DNA of 7,249 nt. Source: Gammaproteobacteria bacterium UBA4421. GTDB taxonomy: Bacteria > Pseudomonadota > Gammaproteobacteria > Pseudomonadales > Azotimanducaceae. Shown here one piece after another: positions 5,964 to 7,249 of the stretch (positions within the stretch are counted from its first letter, which is position 1; each line of letters begins with the position of its first letter). Below the pieces are notes generated by a model, which saw nothing but the letters and a program-made list of their open reading frames with translations, was not told where the DNA came from and did not search any database. The translations under genes were made by a program, and so were the position numbers. The stretch spans positions 1-7,249 of the forward strand of contig DGQF01000042.1 of the NCBI GenBank assembly GCA_002389675.1, read 5' to 3'.

Positions 5964-7249
5964 TCATCTGCGGCCTAAGAGGTCGCAGATGTTGTCTTCC
6001 CAAACCACGGGCGCGGGACGTACGCTGAGCTTGAGCACTGCCGGTTTCTCCGCTGAGTAGTTGGGCCAATGAGGCAAACTGGGGCCATTCGGATTGCCGC
6101 TTTTAGCAAAATTAACCCAATACTGAGTCATCGAGTCGGTGAGTTCTATATCCCAAGGGGTGGTCGGCAGCCAGTTGTCATGGGTGTCAAAAATATAGGG
6201 GATTTCTGCGCCATGATAGGCGCCCAAGCCGTGGTCTTGAGAGCGGGCGGTGGCGAATTCGTACATGTAACTGCTTGAGCCTGCGGCATTGTAATCCGCC
6301 CAAATGCGCGATGGGCAGGCGTAGTTGCCTGCTGTGGAGACCGCGTTCAGGCGCGCCCGAAGCGGTTGCCCGGCCAATTCGGATTCGATTTGATTTGCTC
6401 TTTGTGGGTAATGACTGTTCAACCAAGTCCACCAAATCGCCTCGGTGACCTCGTCGGGCTGATACATTAAACCTTCGTCAGTGTTGAATCCAATTAATAG
6501 GGGACGTCGTGCGACAGCCTCGTTTTCGAACAGAATGGGTAACGCTTGGGGTAGCGTTTGGCCGTCAACAACCGGATCCCAGTAGTGATTGGTGAAGTGT
6601 TGTGCTGCCGCTTCGGTCAGTTTCTGGGTTGTCATGGCATAAAGTTCAGCTAGGCCCGAGTGCGCATCTGCAAAATGTTTACCCAAAACAGATTGCGTTT
6701 GAATGGGTGCAACCCGACGCACCTGCCAGCCACCGCTCTGTGAAATGGCGCGATGAAATAGAGTCTGCGCCGCGGGTGCGGCGCTGAGGTAGCCGATATC
6801 AGCGGCACCGGCCGATTCGCCGAATAAAGTGATATTGTCGGGGTCACCCCCGAACAAGGAGATATTGGTTTGGATCCATGATAGGGCGGCGATTTGATCG
6901 AGAAGGCCATAATTTCCTGACCCCGGCAGCGTAAACTCCGGATGGGCAAGAAATCCGAATACGCCCAGACGGTAAGCAATACTGACCACCACAACACCTT
7001 GTGCGGCTAATTGGTGACCGAGGTAGTTGGGCTCATAACTGTAGCCGTTTTTGTTAGAGCCGCCGTGAATCCAGACCATCACGGGAAGCGCTGCACTTTT
7101 ATTGGGTTGGGGCGTCCATATGTTGAGAAATAAACAATCCTCATCAGCCACCGGGCGGTCAGGGATAACGCTTGCGGGTTGCCCGAAAGCGGCGGCTACC
7201 TGCTCGTACCAAGTGGTATTGCCATTTAATTGAGGACAAATGGCGGCAA
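5964..7249 (-). CDS. Type-B carboxylesterase (partial, N-terminus beyond window)
   Basis: The C-terminal 427 residues of an alpha/beta-hydrolase of the carboxylesterase type-B family; the frame is open to the right edge and ends at TGA 5966-5964. Counting from Val at 7151, the visible order is EDCLFLNIW at 4-12, oxyanion-hole HGGSNKNG at 29-36, nucleophile elbow FGESAGA with Ser113, acidic residue Glu226 in GFNTDEG, and catalytic His313 in GAYHGAEIPYIF. The triad is therefore complete. Upstream of Val 7151 the frame continues through CPQL. That Cys and the Cys of EDCLFLN could form the N-terminal disulfide known from type-B esterases, which suggests an exported enzyme. The signal peptide, if any, lies outside the window. 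It is convergent with the TonB receptor, 21 nt between stops. The ester hydrolysed is unknown. The GTG at 7151 is internal, not the start. Confidence 0.92.
   Translation of the reverse strand, partial: AAICPQLNGNTTWYEQVAAAFGQPASVIPDRPVADEDCLFLNIWTPQPNKSAALPVMVWIHGGSNKNGYSYEPNYLGHQLAAQGVVVVSIAYRLGVFGFLAHPEFTLPGSGNYGLLDQIAALSWIQTNISLFGGDPDNITLFGESAGAADIGYLSAAPAAQTLFHRAISQSGGWQVRRVAPIQTQSVLGKHFADAHSGLAELYAMTTQKLTEAAAQHFTNHYWDPVVDGQTLPQALPILFENEAVARRPLLIGFNTDEGLMYQPDEVTEAIWWTWLNSHYPQRANQIESELAGQPLRARLNAVSTAGNYACPSRIWADYNAAGSSSYMYEFATARSQDHGLGAYHGAEIPYIFDTHDNWLPTTPWDIELTDSMTQYWVNFAKSGNPNGPSLPHWPNYSAEKPAVLKLSVRPAPVVWEDNICDLLGRR
5965..5991 (+). terminator. Hairpin terminator at the convergent gene ends
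   Basis: CATCTGCGGCC and GGTCGCAGATG form an 11-bp stem around a 5-nt loop (TAAGA). On the plus-strand transcript the one imperfect position is a G-U wobble. It begins 22 nt after the receptor stop and is followed by TTGTCTT, a modest T-rich tail, so it fits intrinsic termination of the receptor transcript. The stem overlaps the stop codon and last codons (CDLLGRR) of the convergent esterase. For the minus-strand transcript the downstream sequence ATTCTGTTCT is only weakly T-rich. Confidence 0.7.

Noticed and set aside
6650..6997. 115-residue minus-strand frame inside the esterase
   Set aside because: It shares the strand with the esterase in a different frame, while the esterase frame carries the oxyanion-hole and nucleophile motifs.
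1..7249. Mobile element, CRISPR, defence or phage content
   Set aside because: No direct-repeat arrays, transposase, integrase, nuclease or tRNA-end attachment site was recognised; all substantial open frames are explained by metabolic, transport and sulfotransferase genes.

Overview
This 7.2 kb window looks like chromosomal DNA from a Gram-negative bacterium, most likely a marine or aquatic gammaproteobacterium. That placement rests on a TonB-dependent outer-membrane receptor of a type common there, a TPR-sulfotransferase next to it, mid-range GC and carnitine-catabolic genes. The lineage is inferred from gene content; no marker gene is present. There are no rRNA, tRNA, IS element, CRISPR or phage signatures. 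The content is five protein genes, two of them cut by the window edges, with little intergenic space.

Left block (minus strand, 1-1425): a beta-keto acid cleavage enzyme (BKACE, former DUF849) is followed 3 nt later by the N-terminal 162 residues of a 3-hydroxyacyl-CoA-dehydrogenase-like protein that best fits L-carnitine 3-dehydrogenase. Together they read as two steps of aerobic L-carnitine catabolism: carnitine to 3-dehydrocarnitine, then cleavage with acetyl-CoA to betainyl-CoA and acetoacetate. The order cdhC-cdhA matches the Pseudomonas carnitine operon, so a betainyl-CoA thioesterase (cdhB) would be expected just beyond position 1.

Middle block (plus strand, about 1437-5942): a protein with N-terminal TPR repeats and a C-terminal sulfotransferase domain is followed after 102 nt by a complete 805-residue TonB-dependent receptor with signal peptide, TonB box, plug and barrel. 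The reading frame of the TPR protein continues convincingly upstream of its first canonical start codon (GTG 1515), to an ATA codon at 1437 preceded by a well-spaced GGAG. This is the most unusual local feature.

Right block (minus strand, 5964-7249): a type-B carboxylesterase lacking its N-terminus converges on the receptor gene. The 21 nt gap leads into a strong hairpin (5965-5991) that overlaps the last codons of the esterase and probably terminates transcription of the receptor gene.

One possible functional reading, which is inference only, is a nutrient-acquisition locus. The receptor would import a substrate, the esterase would hydrolyse an ester such as an acylcarnitine, and the cdh genes would degrade the released carnitine. 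The sulfotransferase has no obvious place in that scheme and may form a separate unit with the receptor.
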